Of a stretch of DNA of 64,000 nt, positions 29,369 through 37,209 are shown one piece after another. The stretch comes from Nocardioides flavus (ex Wang et al. 2016) (GTDB lineage Bacteria; Actinomycetota; Actinomycetes; Propionibacteriales; Nocardioidaceae). A program made the translations under genes and the position numbers. Position 1 is the stretch's first letter; each line of letters starts with the position of its first letter. The stretch spans positions 62,001 through 126,000 of the forward strand of contig NZ_BNAD01000010.1 in NCBI RefSeq assembly GCF_014653115.1, in the 5' to 3' direction. The notes below the pieces were generated by a model. That model did not search any database. It saw only the letters and a program-made list of their open reading frames with translations, and was not told the origin of the DNA.

Positions 29369-30805
29369 TCAGCTGAGGACGAGACCCGGGTAGAGCGGGT
29401 GCTTGTCGAGCATCTCGGCCGACTGCTTGGTGACGCGGTCGGCGACGCCGTCGCCCAGGACGTACGACGCCTTGCTCGGGCCGCCCGCCTTGGTGGTGCC
29501 GGCCTCGGTGTTGCTCAGCACGTCGACGATCAGCTCGGCGACGGTGTCGAACTCGTCGTGGCCGAACCCGCGGGTGGTGAGCGCGGGCGTGCCGAGGCGG
29601 ATGCCGGAGGTGTACCAGGCGCCGTTGGGGTCGGCCGGCACCGAGTTGCGGTTGGTGACCACGCCCGCGTCGAGCAGCGCGGACTCGGCCTGTCGGCCCG
29701 TGAGGCCGAAGGACGACACGTCCAGCAGGACGATGTGGTTGTCGGTGCCGCCGGTGACGAGGTTCGCCCCGCGGGTGAGGAAGCCGTCCGCGAGCGACTT
29801 GGCGTTGTCGGCGATGCGCTGGGCGTACGCCTGGAAGTCGGGGGTGCGGGCCTCGGCGAAGGCCACGGCCTTGGCCGCCATCACGTGCGAGAGCGGGCCG
29901 CCGAGCACCATCGGGCAGCCGCGGTCCACGTCGGCGGCGAACTCCTCCTGCGCCAGCACCATGCCGCCGCGGGGGCCGCGCAGCGACTTGTGGGTCGTGG
30001 TGGTGGTGAGGTGGGCGTACGGGACCGGGTTCTCCTCGCCGGTGAACACCTTGCCGGCCACGAGACCGGCGAAGTGGGCCATGTCGACCATCAGCACCGC
30101 GCCGACCTCGTCGGCGATCTCGCGCATCTTGGCGAAGTTCACCCGGCGCGGGTAGGCGGAGTAGCCCGCGACGAGCACCAGCGGCTTGAACTCGCGTGCC
30201 TTGGCCGCGACCGCGTCGTAGTCGAGCAGCCCCGTCTCCGGGTCGGTGCCGTACTGCTGCTGGTGGAACATCTTGCCGCTGATGTTGGGGCGGAAGCCGT
30301 GCGTGAGGTGACCGCCGGCGTCGAGCGACATGCCCAGCAGCCGCTGGTTGCCGAACTCGTGGCGCAGGGTCTCCCAGTCGGCCTCGGACAGCTCGTTGAC
30401 GTTCTTGGCCTGCAGCTTCTCGAGGTAGGGGCTCTCGACCTTGTTGGCCAGGATCGACCAGAACGCGACCAGGTTGGCGTCGATCCCCGAGTGCGGCTGG
30501 ACGTAGGCGTAGGGCGCGCCGAAGAGCTCGCGCGCGTGCTCGGCGGCGAGGGACTCGACCGTGTCGACGTTCTGGCAGCCGGCGTAGAAGCGGTGCCCGA
30601 CGGTGCCCTCGGCGTACTTGTCGCTGAACCAGGTGCCCATCGTCATGAGCACGGCCGGGGACGCGTAGTTCTCCGAGGCGATCAGCTTGAGGGAGCCGCG
30701 CTGGTCGGCGAGCTCCTGGCGGGTCGCCTCCGCGATGCGGGGTTCGACCGAGGCGATGACCTCGAGGGCCTGGGAGTACGCACTGCTGATCAGGGAGTCC
30801 GTCAT
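29369..30805 (-). CDS. glyA: serine hydroxymethyltransferase (glycine hydroxymethyltransferase)
   Basis: PLP enzyme converting serine and tetrahydrofolate to glycine and methylene-THF. The 478-residue protein contains [12 protein letters not shown], the substrate/PLP region [13 protein letters not shown], the PLP lysine in [15 protein letters not shown] and the C-terminal [14 protein letters not shown]. It is longer than the roughly 420-residue E. coli enzyme, with insertions (for example [19 protein letters not shown]) seen in some actinobacterial forms. ATG 30805 has TAGGCT 7 bases upstream (30813-30818), so the mRNA looks leaderless. The longer upstream frame is not coding. Confidence 0.95.
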   Translation of the reverse strand: MTDSLISSAYSQALEVIASVEPRIAEATRQELADQRGSLKLIASENYASPAVLMTMGTWFSDKYAEGTVGHRFYAGCQNVDTVESLAAEHARELFGAPYAYVQPHSGIDANLVAFWSILANKVESPYLEKLQAKNVNELSEADWETLRHEFGNQRLLGMSLDAGGHLTHGFRPNISGKMFHQQQYGTDPETGLLDYDAVAAKAREFKPLVLVAGYSAYPRRVNFAKMREIADEVGAVLMVDMAHFAGLVAGKVFTGEENPVPYAHLTTTTTHKSLRGPRGGMVLAQEEFAADVDRGCPMVLGGPLSHVMAAKAVAFAEARTPDFQAYAQRIADNAKSLADGFLTRGANLVTGGTDNHIVLLDVSSFGLTGRQAESALLDAGVVTNRNSVPADPNGAWYTSGIRLGTPALTTRGFGHDEFDTVAELIVDVLSNTEAGTTKAGGPSKASYVLGDGVADRVTKQSAEMLDKHPLYPGLVLS

Positions 30806-30905
30806 GGCCCCCAGCCTAGAGGCCGGCGGTGGCCACGCGCGCGCGGGCGTCCGGGCTGGACGGCGGTGGCGGGAACCCCGGCGACGCCGCGCGCGTTGGA
30901 CCCTC

Positions 30906-31523
30906 GTGGCCCTCCCCTCGCTGACCGACCAGGCCGAGCGGCTCGTACGCCTCGGTGTCCACGAGCTCGCCGGGACGCCTGCGGACAGGCTTCGCGAGGC
31001 GGCTGCCGACGGCCCGGCGGACGGGCTCCTCGTGACCGCTGCGCCCGCATCGGTGCTCGCCCCCCTCCTGCGGCGTCCTGACGCCCACGAGCACAAGGAG
31101 GGGTTCGTGGTGGCTGACATGACGGACGTCGACCTGTTCGCCCCGACCGTCGAGGTGCCCGCTCCGCCGTACGTCGCGCTCGGGCTCGAGCGCGGGGACG
31201 CGTTCCTGGACCGTACGCCGGCCGAGTCGGTGCCCGAGCTGCTCGCCGCGGGGCGGTCGCCGATGACCCTCGCGGAGGGCCTGCACTGGGTCCTGCAGGA
31301 GCCGGAGGTGCTGCAGCGCAACGCCTGCTTCATGACCCCCGGCTCTCGCCTGCGCCGAGGCGACGGGTCGTACGACGCCCGCACGCCCGCGTTGTGGATC
31401 AGCAACGGGACCGGGCGCGACGGCCGCGAGCGACGCGACGCGGTGAAGCTCGGGTGGTGCTGGTGGCGCAATCGGCACACGTGGCTGGGTGTCGCGTCGT
31501 GCGCTGCCCGACGAGCGGTGTGA
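30906..31523 (+). CDS. DUF5701-family protein
   Basis: A 205-residue protein of unknown function, common in actinobacteria. Seen: N-terminal helical region [20 protein letters not shown], a central beta-rich part ([21 protein letters not shown]...[11 protein letters not shown]) and the C-terminal [40 protein letters not shown]. No membrane segment or catalytic motif is evident. GTG 30906 is chosen to avoid overlap with the divergent glyA promoter. Confidence 0.75.
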   Translation: MALPSLTDQAERLVRLGVHELAGTPADRLREAAADGPADGLLVTAAPASVLAPLLRRPDAHEHKEGFVVADMTDVDLFAPTVEVPAPPYVALGLERGDAFLDRTPAESVPELLAAGRSPMTLAEGLHWVLQEPEVLQRNACFMTPGSRLRRGDGSYDARTPALWISNGTGRDGRERRDAVKLGWCWWRNRHTWLGVASCAARRAV

Positions 31524-31592
31524 CCTGGACCGCACCGCCCGGGCCTCTCACGCGGGAGTCGAGAACGCTGTCTCACATACTGGCCAGCAATC

Positions 31593-31618
31593 CCACATGT
31601 CGAGATTTCGTCTTGTGG
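31593..31618. promoter_or_regulatory. imperfect dyad overlapping the sulfur-operon -35 region
   Basis: CCACATGTCG (31593-31602) and CGTCTTGTGG (31609-31618) are inverse complements at 8 of 10 positions, with a 6-base centre. The right arm overlaps the presumptive -35 TTGTGG (31613-31618). A weak -10 GAGACT (31637-31642) follows after 18 bases. Plausible operator for a sulfur-responsive regulator. Confidence 0.45.
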
Positions 31619-31649
31619 AACCCGTGTCCACTCCCTGAGACTTCTTGAC

Positions 31650-31739
31650 ATGGTCTCCGCCTCCACACACGCACACCTGGTGGTTCGACGTCACGTCGAC
31701 CTCATGCGTGTGGGCAGCGCGACCTGTTGGCATCGCTGA
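31650..31739 (+). CDS. cysteine-type leader peptide upstream of sulfite reductase
   Basis: A 29-residue reading frame from ATG 31650 (GTG 31680 is an internal alternative). Its second half, [14 protein letters not shown] followed by WHR and stop, matches the R-x-HVDL-x-R-x-x-SA-x-C pattern of the actinobacterial putative leader peptides that precede sulfur-assimilation operons. ATG 31650 would be the first or nearly first base of the mRNA (GAGACT box 7 bases upstream). In mycobacteria comparable cysteine-containing leaderless small reading frames attenuate the downstream operon in response to cysteine. Here there is one Cys codon, 4 codons from the stop. It ends 73 bases before the sulfite reductase gene. 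Confidence 0.7.
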   Translation: MVSASTHAHLVVRRHVDLMRVGSATCWHR

Positions 31740-31797
31740 CGCCGCCCCGTACGACCCCCTCCGCGCTCACCGTCGCGCGCGGCACTCATTCAGCGAA

Positions 31798-31810
31798 CAG
31801 GACTCTCCTG
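31798..31810 (+). promoter_or_regulatory. hairpin occluding the sulfite reductase ribosome site
   Basis: CAGGA (31798-31802) pairs with TCCTG (31806-31810) around a 3-base loop, directly before ATG 31813. The only Shine-Dalgarno-like bases (AGGA) are inside this stem, so translation initiation could depend on its opening, for example by events on the upstream leader peptide. Confidence 0.45.
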
Positions 31811-31812
31811 AC

Positions 31813-33525
31813 ATGCCCGACCTCCGGTTCAAGCCCCAGGCCGCCCAGAAGACCGAGATCCCCCGCCCGAAGCGCGCCGAGGGCCAGTGGGCGCTCGGCT
31901 ACACCGAGCCGCTCAACAAGAACGAGCAGTCCAAGAAGGACGACGACCCGCTCAACGTCCGGGACCGCATCCTCCACACCTACTCGCGACGCGGCTTCGA
32001 CTCGATCGACCCCGCCGACCTCCGCGGCCGCTTCCGCTGGATGGGCCTCTACACCCAGCGCGCGCCCGGCTTCGACGGCGGCAAGACCGCGCAGCTCGGC
32101 GAGGAGGAGCTCGACGACCGCTTCTTCATGATGCGCGTGCGCACCGACGGCGCGATCCTCGACGGTCCGGCCCTGCGCGCGCTCGGCGAGGTCTCGACGG
32201 CCTATGCCCGCAACACCGCCGACATCACCGACCGCAACAACATCCAGTACCACTGGGTCGAGATCGAGAGCGTCCCGGCGATCTGGGAGCGCCTCGAGTC
32301 CGTCGGCCTCACCACGCTCGAGGCGTGCGGTGACAGCCCGCGCCCCTTCCTCGGCTCGCCGGTCGCCGGGATCGCCAAGGACGAGATCATCGACGGCACG
32401 GCTGCGCTGGACGAGATCAAGCGCCGCATCCTCGGCAACCCCGAGTACTCCAACCTCCCGCGCAAGTTCAAGACCGCGCTCACCGGCCACCCGAGCCACG
32501 ACGTCGCGCCGGAGGTCAACGACGTGTCGTTCGTCGGCACCGTCCACCCCGAGCACGGCCCCGGCTTCGACCTCTGGGTCGGCGGCGGGCTGTCGACGAA
32601 CCCGATGCTCGCGCACAAGCTGGGCGTCTGGATCCCCCTCGACGAGGTCGCCGACGCCTGGGAGGGCGTCGCCGGCATCTTCCGCGACTACGGCTACCGC
32701 CGGCTCCGGTCCAAGGCCCGTCTGAAGTTCCTGCTCGCCGACTGGGGCAAGGACAAGTTCCGCGAGGTCCTGGAGAACGAGTACCTCCACCGCCGGCTCG
32801 TCGACAACCCCTCCCCCGCCTCGCCCGTCGCGCAGGGCGACCACATCGGGATCCACGAGCAGAAGGACGGCCGGTTCTACGTCGGCGCCGCCCCCGTCGT
32901 CGGACGCATCGACGGAACCACGCTCACCGGGCTCGCCGACCTCGTCGAGGCGTACGGCGCGCGCGGCGCCCGCCTGACCGCCTACCAGAAGCTCGTCGTG
33001 ATCGGCGTCGCCGCCGAGGACACCGCGGCCTTCGCCGACGACCTGGAGAAGATCGGGCTCACCGCCCGGCCCAGCAACTGGCGCCGGTCCACGATGGCCT
33101 GCACCGGCATCGAGTTCTGCAAGCTCGCCATCGTCGACACCAAGGAGCGCGCGCGTCGCCTGGTCGCCGAGCTGGAGAAGCGCTTCCCCGACCTCGACAC
33201 CGACATCTCGGTCAACGTCAACGGCTGCCCCAACGCCTGCGCACGCACGCAGGTCGCCGACATCGGCCTGAAGGGCCAGCTCGTCATGGACGACAGCGGC
33301 CGGCAGGTCGAGGGCTTCCAGGTGCACCTCGGCGGCGCCCTGGGGCTGAACCCCTCCATGGGCCGCAAGCTGCGCGCCCACAAGGTCACCAGCGCGGGCC
33401 TCGACGACTACGTCACCGCGGTCGTCTCGGCGTACCTGGAGGACCGCACCGACGGTGAGCGGTTCGCCGCCTGGGTGGCACGCGCCGACGAGGCACTGCT
33501 ACGCGGGGAGCTGGTGGCGGTCTGA
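31813..33525 (+). CDS. ferredoxin-dependent sulfite reductase (nitrite/sulfite reductase family)
   Basis: Six-electron reduction of sulfite to sulfide with siroheme and a 4Fe-4S cluster. The 570 residues have two ferredoxin-like half domains and the cluster/siroheme cysteines in MACTGIEFCKLA and VNVNGCPNACARTQ. The RRGFDSID...RWMGLYTQR N-terminal region is typical of actinobacterial SirA. Followed by a zinc ribbon gene, APS reductase and sirohydrochlorin chelatase, which makes it a sulfite rather than nitrite enzyme. Its stop overlaps the next start by one base (TGATG). Confidence 0.95.
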   Translation: MPDLRFKPQAAQKTEIPRPKRAEGQWALGYTEPLNKNEQSKKDDDPLNVRDRILHTYSRRGFDSIDPADLRGRFRWMGLYTQRAPGFDGGKTAQLGEEELDDRFFMMRVRTDGAILDGPALRALGEVSTAYARNTADITDRNNIQYHWVEIESVPAIWERLESVGLTTLEACGDSPRPFLGSPVAGIAKDEIIDGTAALDEIKRRILGNPEYSNLPRKFKTALTGHPSHDVAPEVNDVSFVGTVHPEHGPGFDLWVGGGLSTNPMLAHKLGVWIPLDEVADAWEGVAGIFRDYGYRRLRSKARLKFLLADWGKDKFREVLENEYLHRRLVDNPSPASPVAQGDHIGIHEQKDGRFYVGAAPVVGRIDGTTLTGLADLVEAYGARGARLTAYQKLVVIGVAAEDTAAFADDLEKIGLTARPSNWRRSTMACTGIEFCKLAIVDTKERARRLVAELEKRFPDLDTDISVNVNGCPNACARTQVADIGLKGQLVMDDSGRQVEGFQVHLGGALGLNPSMGRKLRAHKVTSAGLDDYVTAVVSAYLEDRTDGERFAAWVARADEALLRGELVAV

Positions 33526-33686
33526 TGTCCGAGCGCGCAGTCCCCTTCCACTGTCCCTGGTGCGGGGACGAGAACCTGTTCCCGCGCGAGGGTGCAGGTG
33601 CGTGGGAGTGCCGCTCGTGCCTGCGCAGCTTCACCGTCCAGATGACCGGCATGATCCCGCACCCCGGCACGGGAGGCACGTCATGA
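33525..33686 (+). CDS. small zinc-ribbon protein between sulfite reductase and APS reductase
   Basis: A 53-residue protein with two CxxC knuckles, HCPWCG (Cys10, Cys13) and ECRSC (Cys29, Cys32), spaced for one zinc or an iron-sulfur centre. ATG 33525 overlaps the sulfite reductase stop (TGATG) and its stop overlaps the cysH start (ATGA), so it is translationally coupled to both. Its function is unknown to me. The tight coupling suggests a role in sulfur assimilation, perhaps redox or metal handling for the neighbouring reductases. Confidence 0.85.
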   Translation: MSERAVPFHCPWCGDENLFPREGAGAWECRSCLRSFTVQMTGMIPHPGTGGTS

Positions 33687-34426
33687 GCCTGTCGACCCGC
33701 GCCGCGCGCGACTTCAAGGGCACCCACACCGCGGGACGTACTCCCGAGGAGCTGCGCGAGCTCGTCTCCCACGTCGGCGCCGAGCTCGAGCTGGCCCCGG
33801 CCGAGGTGATCATCGAGTGGGCGGTCGCCACCTTCGGCGACCGGTTCGCGATCACCTCGTCGATGGGTGACGCCGTGCTGGCCCACCTCGCCTCGCGGGT
33901 CGCCCCGGGCATCGACGTGGTCTTCCTCGACACCGGCTACCACTTCGCGGAGACCATCGGCACCCGCGACGCGGTCGAGGCCACCCTGCCGGTCACCCTG
34001 CGCACCGTGACCCCCGCACAGACGGTCGAGGAGCAGGACGCCACCCACGGCAAGGACCTCTACAAGACCGACCCCGACCTGTGCTGCGCGCTGCGCAAGG
34101 TCACCCCGCTGGCCGACACCCTCGCGCAGTACGACGCGTGGGCCACGGGCCTGCGCCGCGCCGAGACCCACAACCGCGTCATCGCGCCGGTCGTCGGCTG
34201 GGACGCCCGCAAGGGCAAGGTGAAGGTCTCCCCGCTCGCCCGCTGGAGCGACGAGCAGGTCGCGCGCTACGTCGACGAGCACGGCGTGCTGGTCAACCCG
34301 CTCGTCCACGACGGCTACCCCAGCATCGGCTGCTGGCCCTGCACGCGCCGTGTCGCCCCGGGCGACGACCCGCGCAGCGGGCGCTGGGCCGGCACCTCGA
34401 AGACCGAGTGCGGGATCCACGCATGA
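33683..34426 (+). CDS. cysH: phosphoadenylyl/adenylyl-sulfate reductase (APS type)
   Basis: Reduces activated sulfate to sulfite using thioredoxin. The 247 residues contain the nucleotide-binding SSMGDAVLAHL and FLDTGYHF motifs, the paired cysteines Cys134-Cys135 in DLCCALRK and Cys217/Cys220 in SIGCWPCTRR, and the catalytic Cys243 in KTECGIH. The CC...CxxC set binds a 4Fe-4S cluster and marks the enzyme as the APS-using form rather than PAPS reductase. Start overlaps the zinc ribbon gene by 4 bases; the stop overlaps a tiny downstream frame. Confidence 0.95.
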   Translation: MSLSTRAARDFKGTHTAGRTPEELRELVSHVGAELELAPAEVIIEWAVATFGDRFAITSSMGDAVLAHLASRVAPGIDVVFLDTGYHFAETIGTRDAVEATLPVTLRTVTPAQTVEEQDATHGKDLYKTDPDLCCALRKVTPLADTLAQYDAWATGLRRAETHNRVIAPVVGWDARKGKVKVSPLARWSDEQVARYVDEHGVLVNPLVHDGYPSIGCWPCTRRVAPGDDPRSGRWAGTSKTECGIHA

Positions 34427-34527
34427 AGACACTCCACGACCACACCCCCGTCCGCGACAACGTCGTCGCAGCCGCAGCACCCCTGTTGAAGCACCGCCGC
34501 ACCACTCACGATCGGAGGCACCACTGA
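34423..34527 (+). CDS. tiny His/Arg-rich reading frame, 34 residues
   Basis: ATG 34423 overlaps the cysH stop (ATGA), and the stop overlaps the next gene's ATG (TGATG), so it fills the gap exactly. The translation is rich in His, Arg and Ala (ending TTHDRRHH) with no domain. It contains the GGAGG ribosome site for the chelatase gene. It may only be a translational bridge that keeps ribosomes moving, or a remnant. Confidence 0.35.
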   Translation: MKTLHDHTPVRDNVVAAAAPLLKHRRTTHDRRHH

Positions 34528-35270
34528 TGGCTGCTCCTGCTCTGGTTGCCCTGGCCCACGGAAGCCGGGACCCGCGATCCGCCGCGACGATCAAGGCGCT
34601 CGTCGCCGAGGTCAAGGCCATGCGCCCCGACCTCCGCGTCGAGACGGCCTTCCTCGACCTCTCGAAGCCGTCGTTCGACACCGTGGTCGACCGGCTCGTG
34701 AAGGCGGGCCACGACGAGATCGTGGTCGTGCCGCTGCTGCTCACCGAGGCCTACCACGCCAAGGTCGACGTCCCCGAGGCGATCGCCGCCGCGATGGCCC
34801 GCCACGAGGGCCTGCGCATCCAGGCCAGCCGCATCCTCGGCATGGAGGCCGCGTTCCTCGAGGTGCTCGACGTCCGGCTGCGCGAGGCGCTCAGGTCCGC
34901 CAGGGTCCGCGAGCTCGACGCCCTCGTGCTGGCCGCGGCCGGGTCCTCCGACCCCCTCGCCAACCAGGCCGTCGCCCGCATCGCCCGGACGTGGGGGGCG
35001 CGCCACCGCCTGCCGGTGACCGCCGCCTTCGCCTCGGCCGCCCCACCGGCCGCCGGCGAGGCCGTGCGCACCTTCCGGTCCGCCGGGAAGCGCCACATCG
35101 CCGTCGCGTCGTTCTTCCTCGCCCCGGGCCGGCTGCCGGACCGGGCTACGGAGCTCGCGATGGAGGCGGGCGCGGTCGCCGTCTCCGACCCGCTGGGCGC
35201 CCACCCGGCGGTCGCGCGCGCGATCCTCGCTCGCTACGCCGTCGGCGCTGTGGAGCTCGTCCCCGTCTGA
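34527..35270 (+). CDS. sirohydrochlorin chelatase (CbiX type)
   Basis: Inserts iron (or cobalt) into sirohydrochlorin; here it supplies siroheme to the sulfite reductase of the same operon. The 247 residues contain two CbiX-like halves: LVALAHGSRDPR with the metal-binding His, VVVPLLLTEAYHAKVDVP with the second His, and a second half with AAAGSSDP and VASFFLAPGRLPD. Length is that of a two-domain CbiX-type enzyme. ATG 34527 follows GATCGGAGG. Last gene of the sulfur operon. Confidence 0.92.
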   Translation: MAAPALVALAHGSRDPRSAATIKALVAEVKAMRPDLRVETAFLDLSKPSFDTVVDRLVKAGHDEIVVVPLLLTEAYHAKVDVPEAIAAAMARHEGLRIQASRILGMEAAFLEVLDVRLREALRSARVRELDALVLAAAGSSDPLANQAVARIARTWGARHRLPVTAAFASAAPPAAGEAVRTFRSAGKRHIAVASFFLAPGRLPDRATELAMEAGAVAVSDPLGAHPAVARAILARYAVGAVELVPV

Positions 35271-35307
35271 GACGAGCAGTGGCGCGCGAGGAACGAGTGC
35301 GACGCGT

Positions 35308-35328
35308 GTGCTCGGCCAGATCGAGCAC
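35308..35328. terminator. hairpin between convergent chelatase and AlkD genes
   Basis: A perfect 7-bp stem GTGCTCG (35308-35314) / CGAGCAC (35322-35328) with a 7-base loop, sitting in the 66-base gap between two convergent genes. Likely a bidirectional terminator, although neither side has a strong T-run. Confidence 0.5.
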
Positions 35329-35336
35329 GTCGAGAT

Positions 35337-36032
35337 CTAGACGAGGTGCTTGAGCGCTTCGCGCCGCGAGAGCCCGCTGAGCCGGTCGTCGTGGGCCTGG
35401 ACGAAGGTCCGGACCCACGACGCGTCGGTCCGCGCGTGCTGGCGCAGCGCCCAGCCGAGCGCCTTGCGGATGAAGAACTCCCGGCCGTACGCCGTGTCGT
35501 CGAGGTTGGCGACCAACACCCGCTCGAGCAGGGCGGTGTCGGTGCGCTCGGCGTGCCCGAGCTGGCAGAGCATCGCCGTGCGCCGGATCCAGAGGCTGTC
35601 GTCGTCGACCGACCAGGCGTCCATGAGCGGCGTGACGTCGTTGCGGTGCCCCTGGAGGACCTGGCCGACCGGGTGCGCCGCGATCACGTCGACGACGTCC
35701 CACCACGCGCCGCTGCGCACGAGGTGCTCGAGCAGCGGGAGCAGCGCAGGGTCGTTCCACTGCCGGTAGGCGCGGTGGCGCAGCAGGGCGAGGGCGGCGT
35801 ACCACTCCTCGCGGTGGGTCGCGTCGTCCCACAGCTCGAGCACGGCGGCCTCCCACGAGCCCCGGTCGATGAAACGGTGCTCGGCGAGGAGCGGCTTCAG
35901 GAGCGCCGCGAGGGCGGGCGCCGCGAGGCCGACGTAGGGCAGCTCGGACTTCATGTAGGCCTGCTGCTGCGCGGCACGCGCCGGGTCTCCCGTCCGCGCC
36001 AGGGCGGCACGAACCGCCGGGACGTACGTCAT
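35337..36032 (-). CDS. DNA alkylation repair protein (AlkD/HEAT-like)
   Basis: A 231-residue all-helical HEAT-repeat protein of the AlkD family: N-terminal QQAYMKSELPYVGLAAPALAALLKPLL, central WDDATHREEWYAALALL and SGAWWDVVDVIAAHPVG, and the C-terminal FFIRKALGWALRQHAR. AlkD is a DNA glycosylase that removes bulky and cationic alkylated bases without base flipping; the Trp-Asp region (WWDVVD) carries the catalytic Asp of the family. ATG 36032 overlaps the DUF3037 stop by 4 bases. Confidence 0.9.
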   Translation of the reverse strand: MTYVPAVRAALARTGDPARAAQQQAYMKSELPYVGLAAPALAALLKPLLAEHRFIDRGSWEAAVLELWDDATHREEWYAALALLRHRAYRQWNDPALLPLLEHLVRSGAWWDVVDVIAAHPVGQVLQGHRNDVTPLMDAWSVDDDSLWIRRTAMLCQLGHAERTDTALLERVLVANLDDTAYGREFFIRKALGWALRQHARTDASWVRTFVQAHDDRLSGLSRREALKHLV

Positions 36033-36415
36033 CCGACCAGGCGCTCGCAGAGGTGCTCGAGCTGGCGCGCCGGGTCGTCGGTGACGCCGCCGTGCACCGG
36101 CCCGGGCTGCAGGACCGTGCTGCGCGGCGCCTTGAGGAAGCCGAAGCGCTGCCCCAGCGACTGCCGGGCGGCCGCGCCGGCGCGCTCGTCCCCGCGGCAC
36201 ACGAGGTCGACGAAGGCCAGGGCGTCGCAGACCTGGTCGACGTCGACGCCCGGGTGCAGCGCCCGCAGCCGGTCGCGGTCCACCGACCAGGCGGCGGCGA
36301 GGTAGTCCGCGCCCTGGCAGTGCAGCACGACGCCGACGTTGACGAACTCCTCGCGGTCGGGCCGCGGGACGCAGCGCAGGACGACGTACTGGTAGGGCAG
36401 GCGGGCCGTGCTCAT
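36029..36415 (-). CDS. DUF3037-family protein
   Basis: A 128-residue protein with the typical DUF3037 start LPYQYVVLRCVPRPDREEFVNVGVVLHC and a C-terminal helical part ending DDPARQLEHLCERLVG. Function unknown. The gene nearly always follows a HipA-like kinase gene, as here (36412 overlap of 4 bases), so the two probably work as a pair. The start also overlaps the kinase stop. Confidence 0.9.
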   Translation of the reverse strand: MSTARLPYQYVVLRCVPRPDREEFVNVGVVLHCQGADYLAAAWSVDRDRLRALHPGVDVDQVCDALAFVDLVCRGDERAGAAARQSLGQRFGFLKAPRSTVLQPGPVHGGVTDDPARQLEHLCERLVG

Positions 36416-37209
36416 CGCGACACCCCCGGGAGCCACTGGCGGGTGCCGAGGCGGGCGAGGAGGAAGTCGACGTACGCCGCGCGCAGGTCGTCGGGGGTGC
36501 CTGCGCCTGGCACCGGCTCCAGCCACACGTCGGGGACCGCGGCCAGGACCTCGGTGAAGGCATCACGGTCGAGCACCGCCGCGATCTCCGCGTCCAGCTC
36601 GCGGGCGCGTGCGGCGCACGTCTCGAAGACGTGCCCGCTCGGGCCCCAGGCCTGCGCGGCGAACCGCTCGGGGTCGGTGACCCCGCCCTGCCAGCCGTGG
36701 TGGAAGTAGAGCGAGGCGCCGTGGTCGATCACCCAGAGGTCGCCGTGCCACAGAAGCAGGTTGGGGTTGCGCCACGAGCGGTCGACGTTGGCGGTGAAGG
36801 CGTCGAGCCAGAGCACCCGCGCGCCCTCGTCGTCGGCCGTGGACACCTGGCCGTCGACACCGAAGGATCCCGGGAGGAAGTCGATGCCCAGGTTGGCGCC
36901 GACACTGGCGTTGAGCAGGTCCTGCACCTCCTCGTCCGCCTCGTAGCGGGCGAGCTCGGGGTCGAGGTCGAGCACGACGAGCCGCGGGGTCCGCAAGCCG
37001 AGCAGGGTCGCGAGACCGCTGACGACGACCTCCGCGACCAGCACCTTCGCGCCCTGCCCCGCGCCGCGGAACTTGCAGACGTACGTCCCGAGGTCGTCGC
37101 CCTCGACGACCCCGGGCAGGCTGCCGCCCTCGCGCAGCGGCGTGACGTAGCGGGTGACGTGGACGGTGGGGAGCACCGTCGGCACGCCGCGGGCCACGAC
37201 GTCGGTCAC
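36412..37209 (-). CDS. HipA-like kinase (HipA_2 family)
   Basis: A 265-residue protein resembling the short HipA_2 kinases: VCKFRGAGQGAKVLVAEVVVSGLATLLGL, catalytic-loop-like WLDAFTANVDRSWRNPNLLLWHGDLWVIDHGASLYFHHGW (Asp, Asn and DHG residues as in HipA/PI4-kinase folds). HipA proteins phosphorylate target proteins; no HipB-type antitoxin gene is present, and the target here is unknown. GTG 37209 overlaps the PPK2 stop (GTGA). Couples PPK2 to DUF3037 and AlkD in one transcript. Confidence 0.85.
   Translation of the reverse strand: MTDVVARGVPTVLPTVHVTRYVTPLREGGSLPGVVEGDDLGTYVCKFRGAGQGAKVLVAEVVVSGLATLLGLRTPRLVVLDLDPELARYEADEEVQDLLNASVGANLGIDFLPGSFGVDGQVSTADDEGARVLWLDAFTANVDRSWRNPNLLLWHGDLWVIDHGASLYFHHGWQGGVTDPERFAAQAWGPSGHVFETCAARARELDAEIAAVLDRDAFTEVLAAVPDVWLEPVPGAGTPDDLRAAYVDFLLARLGTRQWLPGVSR

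Noticed and set aside
29369..31666. 765-residue glyA frame with a 287-residue N-terminal extension
   Set aside because: The extension is out-of-family, overlaps the DUF5701 gene, and the leaderless box fixes the start at 30805.
31524..31812. SAM or cobalamin riboswitch before the sulfur operon
   Set aside because: No recognisable S-box or cobalamin-box core sequence was found; the leader peptide explains the region better.
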